Source: an uncultured Pelagibacteraceae bacterium
GTDB taxonomy: Bacteria > Pseudomonadota > Alphaproteobacteria > Pelagibacterales > Pelagibacteraceae
Length of the DNA stretch: 64,000 bases
Reading direction: 5' to 3'
Assembly: GCA_902632545.1 (NCBI GenBank)
Contig: CACPCX010000004.1
Location: 29,835 to 93,834, forward strand
Part shown: positions 1 to 7,941 of the stretch, in pieces
Layout: every line of letters starts with the position of its first letter
How positions within the stretch are numbered: the first letter of the stretch is position 1
Position numbers and translations under genes: made by a program
The notes under the pieces: model-generated
What the model was told of the DNA's origin: nothing
The model's database searches: none
What the model saw: only the letters and a program-made list of their open reading frames with translations

Positions 1-174
1 GAAATAAAAGAAAAAAAAGATTTAGAAAAAATTATTCTTTGTGATGTTCAAGAAGAAATCTATCCAGATTTAGAAAAATCTTTTTTAAATCTTTTACACA
101 ACTCTGGTTACCCTCAAATAAAATTTGAAAAAAAAATAGATTTTGAAAAACTTTATAATGAGAGATTTAATTAA
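1..174 (+). CDS. secB: Protein-export chaperone SecB, C-terminal end (partial)
   Basis: The frame is open from base 1 and stops at 172-174, giving the last 57 residues of a protein that begins outside the window. The tail, with a PxL...LxNSGYPxIKF...IDFEKLYxxR pattern, resembles the SecB C-terminus (usually FP..R.I..D.TRDGGFPPL...PIDF..LY). SecB is the cytosolic tetrameric chaperone that hands unfolded preproteins to SecA. The position beside dnaQ-coaE-aroE is usual in alphaproteobacteria. Its 3' end overlaps the 3' end of the convergent dnaQ by 8 bases. The call rests on a short tail plus context. Confidence 0.72.
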   Translation, partial: EIKEKKDLEKIILCDVQEEIYPDLEKSFLNLLHNSGYPQIKFEKKIDFEKLYNERFN

Positions 175-832
175 AATAGTTCTTTTTTAAGGAATTTTTT
201 AAATAATTCTTATGTTTTTCAATTTCTTCGCTCGTTGGTAAAACCACTTTTTTAAAATATGAAACTTTTGATAAGTTTTTCTCTGAATCATTCATATTCT
301 CGTTTAAAAAATTTAATGTTGGTTCTTTTTGATCTATTAAATTAATATATACTTTAGCCAAAAGATCACAGTCAATTAAAGCAGTGTGTTGTTTTCTTCG
401 TGAATTATCTATACCATATCTTTTACACAGCGAATCTAAACTTACCGAAGATCCAGGAAATTTGTCTCTAGCAAGATTAAGCGTATCAATAATATAATTA
501 TTTATTTTATCTTTCCCAATTAATGAGAGTTCGTTGTTTAAATGCGCAAGGTCAAACTCTGCATTATGAATAATTAATCTCTTTCCATTAATAAATGATA
601 AAAAATCTTCAAAAACTTCATTAAATTTTTGTTTATTAGCTAAAAATTCGTCTGAATAGCCGTGAACTTCAAAGGCTTTCTCGGAGACTTTCCTCTCAGG
701 GTTCAAATAACAATGAAATTTATTTTTTGTTGGTATTAGGTTTTCTAATTCTATACAGCCAATTTCAACAATTCTGTGACCCTCCTTCACAGATATACCG
801 GTGGTTTCTGTATCAAGAACTATTTCTTTCAT
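167..832 (-). CDS. dnaQ: DNA polymerase III epsilon subunit (3'-5' proofreading exonuclease)
   Basis: DEDDh-family exonuclease of 221 residues, the usual length. Exo I is DTETTG at residues 7-12, Exo II is HNAEFD near residue 90, and Exo III is an H-x4-D motif (HTALID) near residue 150. Together these form the metal-binding proofreading site. The protein corrects misincorporation by the replicative polymerase in the core enzyme. It overlaps the start of coaE by 4 bases, so the two are translationally coupled. Because the window shows signs of missing mutS, proofreading may be the main fidelity check on replication here, but that is inference. Confidence 0.93.
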   Translation of the reverse strand: MKEIVLDTETTGISVKEGHRIVEIGCIELENLIPTKNKFHCYLNPERKVSEKAFEVHGYSDEFLANKQKFNEVFEDFLSFINGKRLIIHNAEFDLAHLNNELSLIGKDKINNYIIDTLNLARDKFPGSSVSLDSLCKRYGIDNSRRKQHTALIDCDLLAKVYINLIDQKEPTLNFLNENMNDSEKNLSKVSYFKKVVLPTSEEIEKHKNYLKNSLKKNYFN

Positions 833-1401
833 CTGAGAACTTTATTTAAGATTATTTTTACACTTTTTTTTAAATTTTTTTTAGTAAAATCGTTTTTAAT
901 AATGAAATCAGATTTATTTTTTTTATAATCAAGTGGAAGTTGAATATTTTTAAATTTTTTTAGGAGTTTGTTATTAAAATTTTCTCTTTTTTTTAGTCTC
1001 TTTAAAATTTCTGACTTTTTTGATTGTACAAAAATTAATACGTCTTTTTTGTCATTAATCTTATTTTCTAAAAGTAGAGGGATGTCTAAAATTACCATTT
1101 TTTTATTTTTATTTTTTTTAATAAATAATTTCATTTTTTTTTGAATTTCAGGATGTACAATTTTAATTATTTTTCTTAGGCTTGATTTGTTTGAAATTAT
1201 AGCTTTGGATATTTCTTTTTTTTTAATTGGGAAAGAAAATATATACTTTGGAAGTTGTTTTCTTAATTTAACAAAAACTTTTTTTTCTTTTCGATATAAT
1301 ATTGACACCTCCTCATCGGCATTAAATACTGGGTAACCAAATGATTTAGCAACAAAACTTTTTCCAGAGCCTATATCTCCTAAAATTCCAATTCTAATCA
1401 T
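829..1401 (-). CDS. coaE: Dephospho-CoA kinase
   Basis: The last step of coenzyme A synthesis: ATP-dependent phosphorylation of the 3'-hydroxyl of dephospho-CoA. The N-terminal P-loop is GDIGSGKS (residues 8-15), followed by the VFNADE segment that stands for the usual (V)(I)DAD motif. A DIPLLLE motif near residue 105 matches the family's (D)VPLLFE. Length is 190 residues, slightly short, and very lysine-rich in the C-terminal half. It is embedded in the leftward operon with 4-8 base overlaps to dnaQ and aroE. CoaBC for an earlier step lies at 62451-63656. Confidence 0.9.
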   Translation of the reverse strand: MIRIGILGDIGSGKSFVAKSFGYPVFNADEEVSILYRKEKKVFVKLRKQLPKYIFSFPIKKKEISKAIISNKSSLRKIIKIVHPEIQKKMKLFIKKNKNKKMVILDIPLLLENKINDKKDVLIFVQSKKSEILKRLKKRENFNNKLLKKFKNIQLPLDYKKNKSDFIIKNDFTKKNLKKSVKIILNKVLR

Positions 1402-2188
1402 TATCTAAAAGGTTAAATGTGTCTGTATTAACTTTTGGTTCTATCTTGTGCCATAATTTAAATGCCTCTAAAGCCTGGTAAACAAACATGGTTTTTCCAT
1501 TTTCTGTATTGTATCCCAATTGTTTTCCTATTTTCAAAAAATCAGTTTCGGGAGGATTATAAATTAAGTCATAAAATAATTTATCATGCCCTAAATTTGA
1601 AAAATTTAAATTTATTCTTTCATTGTTCAAACCAAGACTTGTAGCATTTATTACTATATGACAGTCGGTTAAATTTCCCCATTCTAAAATTTTGATATCG
1701 TTAAATAAAGCTCTCAAATTTTCTGCTTTCTCTCTAGTTCTGTTACTAATTGTTATCTCTTGAACATGCATATTTTTTAAAGCAAAAATTATTGAAGAAA
1801 CAACACCACCCGCACCCAAAATTAGAACTTTCTTTCCCTTTATATTAAAATTTAACTTTTTAATTGCAGTATCAAATCCAGCTATATCTGTGTTGTGCCC
1901 AACTATATCACCACTATCAAAGGTAATTGTATTTACTGATTGGGTCTGTTCTGCCTCTGGGCTTAATTTGTCTAAAAAAGGAATAACTGTTTTTTTAAAA
2001 GGTACAGTTACATTGCAGCCAGCTATTTTTTGTTCCTTGATTTCCTGAATAAAATTTTTAATTTCATGATCTTCGAGTTTAATTTTGCCATACGTTGCAT
2101 CTATATTATTTTCTTTTAACCACCAATTTTGAAGCTTGGGAGACAAAGAATGATCAATTGGGTTTCCTATAACTAAAAATTTTTTCAC
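1394..2188 (-). CDS. aroE: Shikimate 5-dehydrogenase
   Basis: NADPH-dependent reduction of 3-dehydroshikimate to shikimate in the chorismate pathway. The substrate-binding N-terminal domain begins with GNPIDHSLSP, the catalytic lysine lies in NVTVPFKK near residue 68, and the aspartate is in NTDIAGF near residue 105. The C-terminal Rossmann domain shows GAGGVVSS and the NADP-type NRT motif. The 264-residue length is typical. It overlaps coaE by 8 bases and begins 2 bases after the end of maf, so the block is one transcription unit. Confidence 0.95.
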   Translation of the reverse strand: MKKFLVIGNPIDHSLSPKLQNWWLKENNIDATYGKIKLEDHEIKNFIQEIKEQKIAGCNVTVPFKKTVIPFLDKLSPEAEQTQSVNTITFDSGDIVGHNTDIAGFDTAIKKLNFNIKGKKVLILGAGGVVSSIIFALKNMHVQEITISNRTREKAENLRALFNDIKILEWGNLTDCHIVINATSLGLNNERINLNFSNLGHDKLFYDLIYNPPETDFLKIGKQLGYNTENGKTMFVYQALEAFKLWHKIEPKVNTDTFNLLDND

Positions 2189-2189
2189 A

Positions 2190-2780
2190 TCAATATCCGT
2201 GGTTTTTTAAATATTCTTTTATTTTTTTTATTGGTAAGCCCATAATTGTATCCTCATCACCTTCTATGCTTTTAAATAAATGCCTCCCCTCACCTTCAAT
2301 TTGGTAGACATTATAAGCATAGAGAGCTTCATTTGATATTTTAGATAAATATTTTTTCAATTCTTCGTCAGATAAATTTTTCATGGTCAACGTGGCTTTA
2401 TCTGTATAGTTCCAAATCATTGACCCATTTTTGGAAATACAAACTGAGCTGATTAGAAAGTGTGCTTTGCCGTTTAGTTTTTTTAAGATTTCCATTGCTT
2501 CTTCTCTATTTGCAGGTTTTGATATTAGCTCACCACTTAAATCTATCACACTATCAGCGCCCAATACTAATTGATCAATTATTTTTGCACTTACCTTATT
2601 TGCTTTTAGTTCAGCAAGATTCTTTGAAATAATCTCAGGTGTTGCCTGCTCTTTAATTAAACTAAACTTTACAATATCTTCATCAACGTTGGATGGCTCT
2701 ACGATACTTTTAATATTATTTTTATTTAAAATGTCTTTTCTAACTTTACTTTTGGATGCTAAAACTATCTTATTTTGCAT
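2190..2780 (-). CDS. maf: Maf-family nucleoside triphosphate pyrophosphatase
   Basis: Maf/YhdE/YceF-type house-cleaning pyrophosphatase that hydrolyses non-canonical or modified NTPs. The N-terminus VLASKSKVRKDIL carries the S-x-S-x2-R phosphate-binding motif, GADSVIDLSGE carries the catalytic Asp region, and the C-terminal D-x-D-T-I-M-G-L-P motif is intact. Length is 196 residues. The start overlaps the end of ppsR by 11 bases. Substrate (dTTP/UTP versus 7-methyl-GTP type) cannot be decided from sequence by eye. Confidence 0.88.
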   Translation of the reverse strand: MQNKIVLASKSKVRKDILNKNNIKSIVEPSNVDEDIVKFSLIKEQATPEIISKNLAELKANKVSAKIIDQLVLGADSVIDLSGELISKPANREEAMEILKKLNGKAHFLISSVCISKNGSMIWNYTDKATLTMKNLSDEELKKYLSKISNEALYAYNVYQIEGEGRHLFKSIEGDEDTIMGLPIKKIKEYLKNHGY

Positions 2781-3597
2781 TATTTTGATAAATTTCGTGA
2801 ATTTTTATTACAGAAGCCGCGGTTTCCTCAACTGATTTTCTTGTTACATCTATTAATGGCCATTTATATTTTTGAAATGTCTTTTTTGCATTTAAAACTT
2901 CTTTTTTGATATTTTCTAAATCTGTATATTTTGTGTTTTCGGTCTCTCTTAAAGAGTTCATTCTATTTTTTCTCAAATCTGCTAATCTTTCTGGTTCTGT
3001 GCTTAAACCAACAACACAGGCTATTTTTGGATTTTGTTTGAGTTTTTCAGGTAAAGAATTTTCATTGACCAATGGAATATTTGACGTTTTGAACCCTTTG
3101 TTCGCAAGATAAATCGATGTTGGTGTTTTGCTTGTTCTGCTTACACCAACGAGAATGATGTCGGATTTATCAATTTCTTTAATTAAATTTCCATCATCAT
3201 GATTCATGGTGAATTGTATTGCTTCAATTCTGTTATAATATTCTTCATTCAAAATATGTTGACCGCTAGGCTCATGTGTTGCTTTTTGATTTAAAATTTT
3301 CGAAAAATTCAAAATAAGATTTCCCAAAACACCAAAACATGGAATTTTTTTTTCGTCACTTACGTTTGCTAAATATTTTGCTAAATTGTTATCTACAATA
3401 GTATATAAAATTATCGAATTTGGGTTTTTTGATGCATCTTCAAGAATCTTTAAAATTTGGTTTTCTGTTCTAGTAAAAGAATATGAATGAACTTTATACT
3501 CAATGTTTAAAAATTGTGCTTTTAGAGCCAAAAAAATTCTATCTAGAGTTTCTCCTGTTGAGTCCGATATTAAATATATTTGATATGTATTATTCAT
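2770..3597 (-). CDS. ppsR: Pyruvate, phosphate dikinase / PEP synthase regulatory protein (DUF299)
   Basis: Bifunctional kinase/pyrophosphorylase that switches PPDK or PEP synthase off by ADP-dependent threonine phosphorylation and on again by phosphorolysis. The N-terminus IYLISDSTGETLDRI and the P-loop-like GVSRTSKTPTSIYLA near residue 150 are family signatures. Length is 275 residues. It is the first gene of the leftward block, starting at the left edge of the putative replication origin. In many alphaproteobacteria the same gene faces hemE across the origin. The target kinase is outside the window. Confidence 0.92.
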   Translation of the reverse strand: MNNTYQIYLISDSTGETLDRIFLALKAQFLNIEYKVHSYSFTRTENQILKILEDASKNPNSIILYTIVDNNLAKYLANVSDEKKIPCFGVLGNLILNFSKILNQKATHEPSGQHILNEEYYNRIEAIQFTMNHDDGNLIKEIDKSDIILVGVSRTSKTPTSIYLANKGFKTSNIPLVNENSLPEKLKQNPKIACVVGLSTEPERLADLRKNRMNSLRETENTKYTDLENIKKEVLNAKKTFQKYKWPLIDVTRKSVEETAASVIKIHEIYQNNAK

Positions 3598-3864
3598 GAA
3601 TAAATCATTAATAAATTTGTATTATTTTAAAAAATTTAAACAATTTAAAATTTTTTTAATTAATCTTGTAAAATCTGACATTTATTAACATTAATAATAA
3701 ATAGATTAAAACAATCCACAAAAATTAATTTAATCAAAAAAGCTTCATTTTAAACAATTTTAGTTACTCACAATGTTGGTAAATTGTGAATATAATGTTT
3801 ATAAAAAATAATCACCTTTATTCACAGGATATATTACAACTACTATAATTTATAAAGCTTTTAT
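3598..3864. other. oriC: Putative chromosomal replication origin (oriC) between ppsR and hemE
   Basis: The largest gene-free gap in the window, 267 bases, extremely AT-rich. 3601-3660 is nearly pure A/T with a direct repeat AATTTAAA at 3633-3640 and 3642-3649, a candidate unwinding element. DnaA-box-like 9-mers follow: exact TTATTCACA at 3818-3826, TTACTCACA at 3764-3772 (one mismatch to TTATNCACA), TGTGAATAT at 3785-3793 (reverse strand, one mismatch), and CAATCCACA at 3712-3720 (two mismatches). Genes on both sides are transcribed outward. In Caulobacter the mapped origin adjoins hemE, and the Rickettsia origin is proposed at the equivalent place. Origin activity itself is inferred. Confidence 0.7.
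3818..3826 (+). promoter_or_regulatory. DnaA box, exact match
   Basis: TTATTCACA matches the DnaA consensus TTATNCACA at all fixed positions. It lies 38 bases before the hemE start, beside weaker boxes at 3764-3772 and 3785-3793 (reverse strand). A TATAAT-like element for hemE is at 3844-3849. Confidence 0.6.
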
Positions 3865-4866
3865 ATGAAACCTTTGAACAAGATATTAATTAACAATGAT
3901 ACTTCTTTCAATCCTATATGGATAATGAGACAAGCTGGAAGATATCTACCTGAATTTAGAAAGATTAGAAAAGAAAATCCTAATTTTATTAATCTTTGTT
4001 TAAATGAAAATTTATCATCTGAAATTACCTTACAACCTATTAGAAGATTTAATTTAGATGCTGCTATTATTTTTTCAGATATTTTAATGCTCCCATATGG
4101 GTTGGGTCAAAAAGTGGAATTTGTAAAAGATTTTGGTCCTAAGTTAGGAGAATTAAATTTAAATTATATTGATAAAGTTAGCGAAATTGATTTTGTACAA
4201 AAAATAGACCCTGTGTATAAAGCTATTCAAAAAGTCAGCTCAGACCCAATTTTAAACAATAAAAATACTATTGGATTTATAGGCGCACCATGGACATTGC
4301 TGGTATATATGATTAACCAACAATCACCTAAAAGAAATTTAAAAAAAGGTTTTTTTGAAGATAAAATTTTAATAAATAGAATTTTATTAATTATTGAAAA
4401 ATTTTTAAAAGTTCATATTAAGAATCAAGTTGATAGCGGTGCAAACATTATTCAAATTTTTGATAGTTGGGCGGGCTTGTTAGAAGAAAAAGATTTGCCA
4501 AATTATATTTACACCCCAACTTTAAATTTAGTTAATTATGTTAAATCTTTAAATATACCAGTTATATGTTTTCCTAGAGAAATTAAAAATTACAAGAAAT
4601 TTTGTGAAATTATAAGGCCGGACGCTATAAGTATTGACTACAATGTAGACCCAAAAGAAATCGTTAAAACAATAAAAATTCCTGTTCAGGGCGGAATGAA
4701 TCCTAAAATTTTATTATCAGACAAAGAAACACTTAAAAAAGAAGCTTCAAAATATCTCGATATTTTTAAAGATCATCCTTATATATTCAATTTAGGACAC
4801 GGGGTACTTCCTGAAACAGACCCCAATATGTTTGAATATTTAGTGAATACAGTAAAAAATTATTAA
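3865..4866 (+). CDS. hemE: Uroporphyrinogen decarboxylase
   Basis: Removes four acetate carboxyl groups from uroporphyrinogen III to give coproporphyrinogen III. The family signature PIWIMRQAGRYLPEF is at residues 18-32, with the essential aspartate region SDILMLPYGLG near residue 72. GFIGAPWTLL and the C-terminal NLGHGVLPETDP are also intact. Length is 333 residues, typical. It is the first gene to the right of the putative origin, so its promoter and the origin share the same gap. It is followed by hemH after 1 base. Confidence 0.96.
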   Translation: MKPLNKILINNDTSFNPIWIMRQAGRYLPEFRKIRKENPNFINLCLNENLSSEITLQPIRRFNLDAAIIFSDILMLPYGLGQKVEFVKDFGPKLGELNLNYIDKVSEIDFVQKIDPVYKAIQKVSSDPILNNKNTIGFIGAPWTLLVYMINQQSPKRNLKKGFFEDKILINRILLIIEKFLKVHIKNQVDSGANIIQIFDSWAGLLEEKDLPNYIYTPTLNLVNYVKSLNIPVICFPREIKNYKKFCEIIRPDAISIDYNVDPKEIVKTIKIPVQGGMNPKILLSDKETLKKEASKYLDIFKDHPYIFNLGHGVLPETDPNMFEYLVNTVKNY

Positions 4867-4867
4867 T

Positions 4868-5986
4868 ATGAACCAAACTTATATACACCCAAAAAGAAAA
4901 ACAAAAGTTGTATTTGTTCAGCTTGGGTCTCCCTCTGAACCAACCACTAAAGCTTTAAGAAAATATCTAAGAAAATTTTTAGGCGATCCAAGAGTTGTTG
5001 ATATAAATCCATGGTTATGGAAAATAATTCTAAATTTTTTTGTGCTACCTTTTAGACCAAAAAAATCAGCAAAGCTTTACGCAAGAATATGGGACGGTAA
5101 GAGCTTTCCTCTTATTACCAACACAAGAGATTTTACAAACAATGTTAGAGAGGAATTAAAAAAAATTGACCCAAGCGGGCACGTGGAGGTAAATCATGCT
5201 TTTCTCTTGTCGCCACCATATGTAAATGAAGTTTATGATAGCTGGGAAGATGATTTAAAAAAAGGTGTTGGTGCCACGAAGTTATTGGTAATACCCATGT
5301 TCCCCCAATATTCTGAAAGCACAATAGCTTCGGGTATAGATGCATTAGCAAAGGAATTATCAAAGAGAGTTAAAATCCCGACTTTTGAAGTTATTACAAA
5401 TTTTCATAGAACCCATGCTTTCATTGATAACTCTGTTAAACAAGTTGACACTAAAATTAGTGAACTTCAGCAAAAAGGAAAAAAAATTGATACTTTGATA
5501 ATCACTTTTCATGGTATGCAAAAAAGAAGAATTGTTAATAAAGGCGATGATTATTATAGACACTGTTATGAAACGTTCTGTCTTATAACAAACAATTTAA
5601 AAAACATTAAGCCTGAACAATGTATGATGAGTTTTCAAAGCCGTTTTGGATCTGAAGAGTGGATAACCCCCTACACTGAAGACGTAGTAAAAAAACTAAT
5701 TACCGACGGTAAAAAAGAGATAGCCATTTACTCCCCAAGTTTTGTTGCTGATTGTCTCGAAACTACAGATGAATTAGGTCACGAACTTGTAAATGATGCA
5801 AAAGATTGGGGCGGCAATATATATCCAATAGAATGTTTAAACACCAAAGAGGATTGGTGCAAGGACTTTGCTAAATATACTTTTACGCAAGCAGAAGGCT
5901 CGGCACAAGACAAAGAGGACATAGAATATCAATTAGATAAAAAGTTTTATGAAAAAATGCCACAACAAGTGATGAATAAATCATAA
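4868..5986 (+). CDS. hemH: Ferrochelatase
   Basis: Inserts Fe2+ into protoporphyrin IX, the last step of heme synthesis. Recognisable segments are VQLGSPSEP near the N-terminus, the YLRKFLGDPRVVD block, the metal-site histidine in ITFHGMQKR, and the strongly conserved SFQSRFGSEEWITPYT. SPSFVADCLETTDELG near the C-terminus is also canonical. At 372 residues it is slightly longer than many bacterial ferrochelatases because of an N-terminal tail and a charged C-terminal extension of about 25 residues. It follows hemE after 1 base and precedes hemG by 12 bases: a heme operon. Confidence 0.96.
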   Translation: MNQTYIHPKRKTKVVFVQLGSPSEPTTKALRKYLRKFLGDPRVVDINPWLWKIILNFFVLPFRPKKSAKLYARIWDGKSFPLITNTRDFTNNVREELKKIDPSGHVEVNHAFLLSPPYVNEVYDSWEDDLKKGVGATKLLVIPMFPQYSESTIASGIDALAKELSKRVKIPTFEVITNFHRTHAFIDNSVKQVDTKISELQQKGKKIDTLIITFHGMQKRRIVNKGDDYYRHCYETFCLITNNLKNIKPEQCMMSFQSRFGSEEWITPYTEDVVKKLITDGKKEIAIYSPSFVADCLETTDELGHELVNDAKDWGGNIYPIECLNTKEDWCKDFAKYTFTQAEGSAQDKEDIEYQLDKKFYEKMPQQVMNKS

Positions 5987-5998
5987 AATCATCTAAAT

Positions 5999-6526
5999 AT
6001 GTCTAGTTTTTTAATTATTTATTCAAGTACGGATGGTCATACAAAAATAATTTGCGATAGGATACAAAATTCACTTAAAGATGAAAATTCGGTGGAACTT
6101 ATCTCTTTAAAAAATGTTGAAAAAATCGATCTATCTAGTTTTGAAAAAATTATAATTGGAGCCAGTATAAGATATGGCAAACACTCTAAAGAACTTTATA
6201 AATTTATTAATTTAAATAAAAATATCCTAAATCAAAAACAATGTGCTTTTTTTTCAGTAAATGTAGTTGCAAGAAAACAAGAAAAAAATACAGCAGAAAC
6301 AAACCCTTATATAAATAAATTTTTAAAAATTTCTAAATGGAAACCAAATAAAATTGGAGTTTTTGCCGGAAAAGTTGACTACCCTAATTATAACTTTTTT
6401 GATAAGTACATAATTAAATTTATTATGTTTATCACAAATGGCCCAACAGATACCTCGCAATCATATGAATTTACAGATTGGTCAAAAGTTGATGATTTTT
6501 CTAAAGAGTTAAAAAGCAACTGTTAA
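5999..6526 (+). CDS. hemG: Protoporphyrinogen oxidase, flavodoxin-type HemG
   Basis: Flavodoxin-fold protein of 175 residues, the length of E. coli HemG, which oxidises protoporphyrinogen IX with FMN and passes electrons to quinone. The FMN phosphate loop is YSSTDGHT (residues 8-15), GASIRYGKH matches the HemG signature, and NPYINKFLK, VFAGKVDYPNY and the C-terminal FEFTDW-like segment also fit. The characteristic hydrophobic membrane-anchoring insert lies around FFDKYIIKFIMFI. Alphaproteobacteria often carry the unrelated HemJ, commonly close to hemE and rho, so this looks like a non-homologous replacement in the same pathway. It is in the hemE-hemH operon. Confidence 0.88.
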   Translation: MSSFLIIYSSTDGHTKIICDRIQNSLKDENSVELISLKNVEKIDLSSFEKIIIGASIRYGKHSKELYKFINLNKNILNQKQCAFFSVNVVARKQEKNTAETNPYINKFLKISKWKPNKIGVFAGKVDYPNYNFFDKYIIKFIMFITNGPTDTSQSYEFTDWSKVDDFSKELKSNC

Positions 6527-6579
6527 ATGTGGCCCAAAAACTCCCATTTTACTTATCTTTTAAATTTTAATTAACTATC

Positions 6580-6632
6580 TTGTAATACTTTAAAGAGCAT
6601 ATATATTATACCTATCTGATAAGTCCTTATCA
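6580..6632 (+). promoter_or_regulatory. Putative rho promoter and inverted repeat in the leader
   Basis: A -35-like TTGTAA at 6580-6585 and -10-like TATTAT at 6604-6609 are separated by 18 bases. Immediately downstream is the inverted repeat TGATAAG-TC-CTTATCA (6617-6632), 11 bases before the rho start codon. The repeat could be an operator or a small leader hairpin; there is no following T-run, so it is not a terminator. Visual assignment only. Confidence 0.4.
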
Positions 6633-6643
6633 AATAAACAATC

Positions 6644-7912
6644 ATGAATATACAAGAATTAAAACTTAAATCATCTGAACAGCTTATTACACAAGCAGAA
6701 GAGCTTGGTATAGAAAACGCTAGTACGTTAAGAAAGCAGGAAATTCTTTTTGCTATTCTTAAAAAAGTTGCTGAAAAAGAAGAAATTACAGGTGTAGGAG
6801 TTTTACAATTATTGCAAGACGGATTTGGCTTTTTAAGAGCAATGGAATCAAATTATCTTCCAGGACCAGATGATATATATGTAAGTCCGAGTCAAATTAG
6901 GAAATTCGGACTAAGAACAGGAGACACCGTTGAAGGACCAGTGAGAGCCCCCAAAGAAGGAGAAAGATATTTTGCATTGTTACAAGTTAGCAAGATTAAT
7001 TTTGAAGAACCAGAAAAAGCTAGACATAAAATTGCATTTGATAACTTAACGCCATTGTATCCAGACAAACAATTGGTAATGGAAGTTGAAACAACTAAAG
7101 TTGAAAAAAAACAGGATTTAACTCCAAGACTAATTGATCTAGTTAGTCCAATTGGCAAAGGACAAAGATCGATAATAATTTCTCCACCAAAAGCTGGAAA
7201 AACAATGATTTTGCAAAGCATCGCAAACTCGATAGCTAAAAATTATCCAGAGTGTTACCTTATGGTATTGCTGATTGATGAGCGACCAGAAGAAGTAACC
7301 GATATGCAAAGAACTGTAAAAGGTGAAGTAATTAGCTCTACTTTTGATGAACCAGCACAAAGGCATGTAGCTGTAGCTGAAATGGTTATTGAAAAAGCTA
7401 AAAGATTAACCGAACATAAAAAAGATGTTATTATATTATTAGATTCGATAACAAGACTAGGTAGAGCATATAACGCAGTTATACCAAGCTCAGGTAAAGT
7501 TCTAACAGGAGGTGTTGATGCAAATGCATTGCAGAGACCTAAAAGATTTTTCGGTGCTGCAAGAAATATTGAAGAAGGCGGTTCATTAACAATTATCTCT
7601 ACAGCTTTAATTGATACAGGAAGCAGAATGGATGAGGTTATCTTTGAAGAATTTAAAGGAACAGGTAATAGTGAAACAATTCTAGATAGAAAAATTGCAG
7701 ATAAAAGAATATATCCGGCAATTGATATAACAAAATCAGGAACAAGAAGAGAAGAATTATTGTTTGATAAAAATGATTTACAAAAAATGAATGTATTAAG
7801 ACGAATTATTGCACCAATGGGCACAATGGATGCTATTGAGTTTATCAATTCTAAATTAAAAGATACTAAAAATAATGCTGAATTTTTTAATTCAATGAAC
7901 AAACCATCATAG
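6644..7912 (+). CDS. rho: Transcription termination factor Rho
   Basis: Hexameric RNA-dependent ATPase/helicase that ends transcription at Rho-dependent sites. The N-terminal helical domain is followed by the RNA-binding cold-shock fold ([22 protein letters not shown]), then the ATPase core with Walker [10 protein letters not shown] near residue 181. The Q-loop/R-loop segment [10 protein letters not shown] and the catalytic RPEEVTDM region are also intact. Length of 422 residues is normal, with no lineage-specific insert. Its position between the heme genes and mnmE is conserved, apart from the two sulfotransferase genes placed after it. Confidence 0.98.
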   Translation: MNIQELKLKSSEQLITQAEELGIENASTLRKQEILFAILKKVAEKEEITGVGVLQLLQDGFGFLRAMESNYLPGPDDIYVSPSQIRKFGLRTGDTVEGPVRAPKEGERYFALLQVSKINFEEPEKARHKIAFDNLTPLYPDKQLVMEVETTKVEKKQDLTPRLIDLVSPIGKGQRSIIISPPKAGKTMILQSIANSIAKNYPECYLMVLLIDERPEEVTDMQRTVKGEVISSTFDEPAQRHVAVAEMVIEKAKRLTEHKKDVIILLDSITRLGRAYNAVIPSSGKVLTGGVDANALQRPKRFFGAARNIEEGGSLTIISTALIDTGSRMDEVIFEEFKGTGNSETILDRKIADKRIYPAIDITKSGTRREELLFDKNDLQKMNVLRRIIAPMGTMDAIEFINSKLKDTKNNAEFFNSMNKPS

Positions 7913-7941
7913 AATGAGTTTGAAGTTCAAAAATAAATTTC

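Noticed and set aside
3598..3864. CtrA (TTAA-N7-TTAA) or IHF sites in the origin
   Set aside because: No correctly spaced pair was found; chance TTAA copies are common in this composition.
7255..7902. Long open frame on the strand opposite rho
   Set aside because: A mirror of rho codon bias; the hypothetical protein has no coherent domain and rho is certain.
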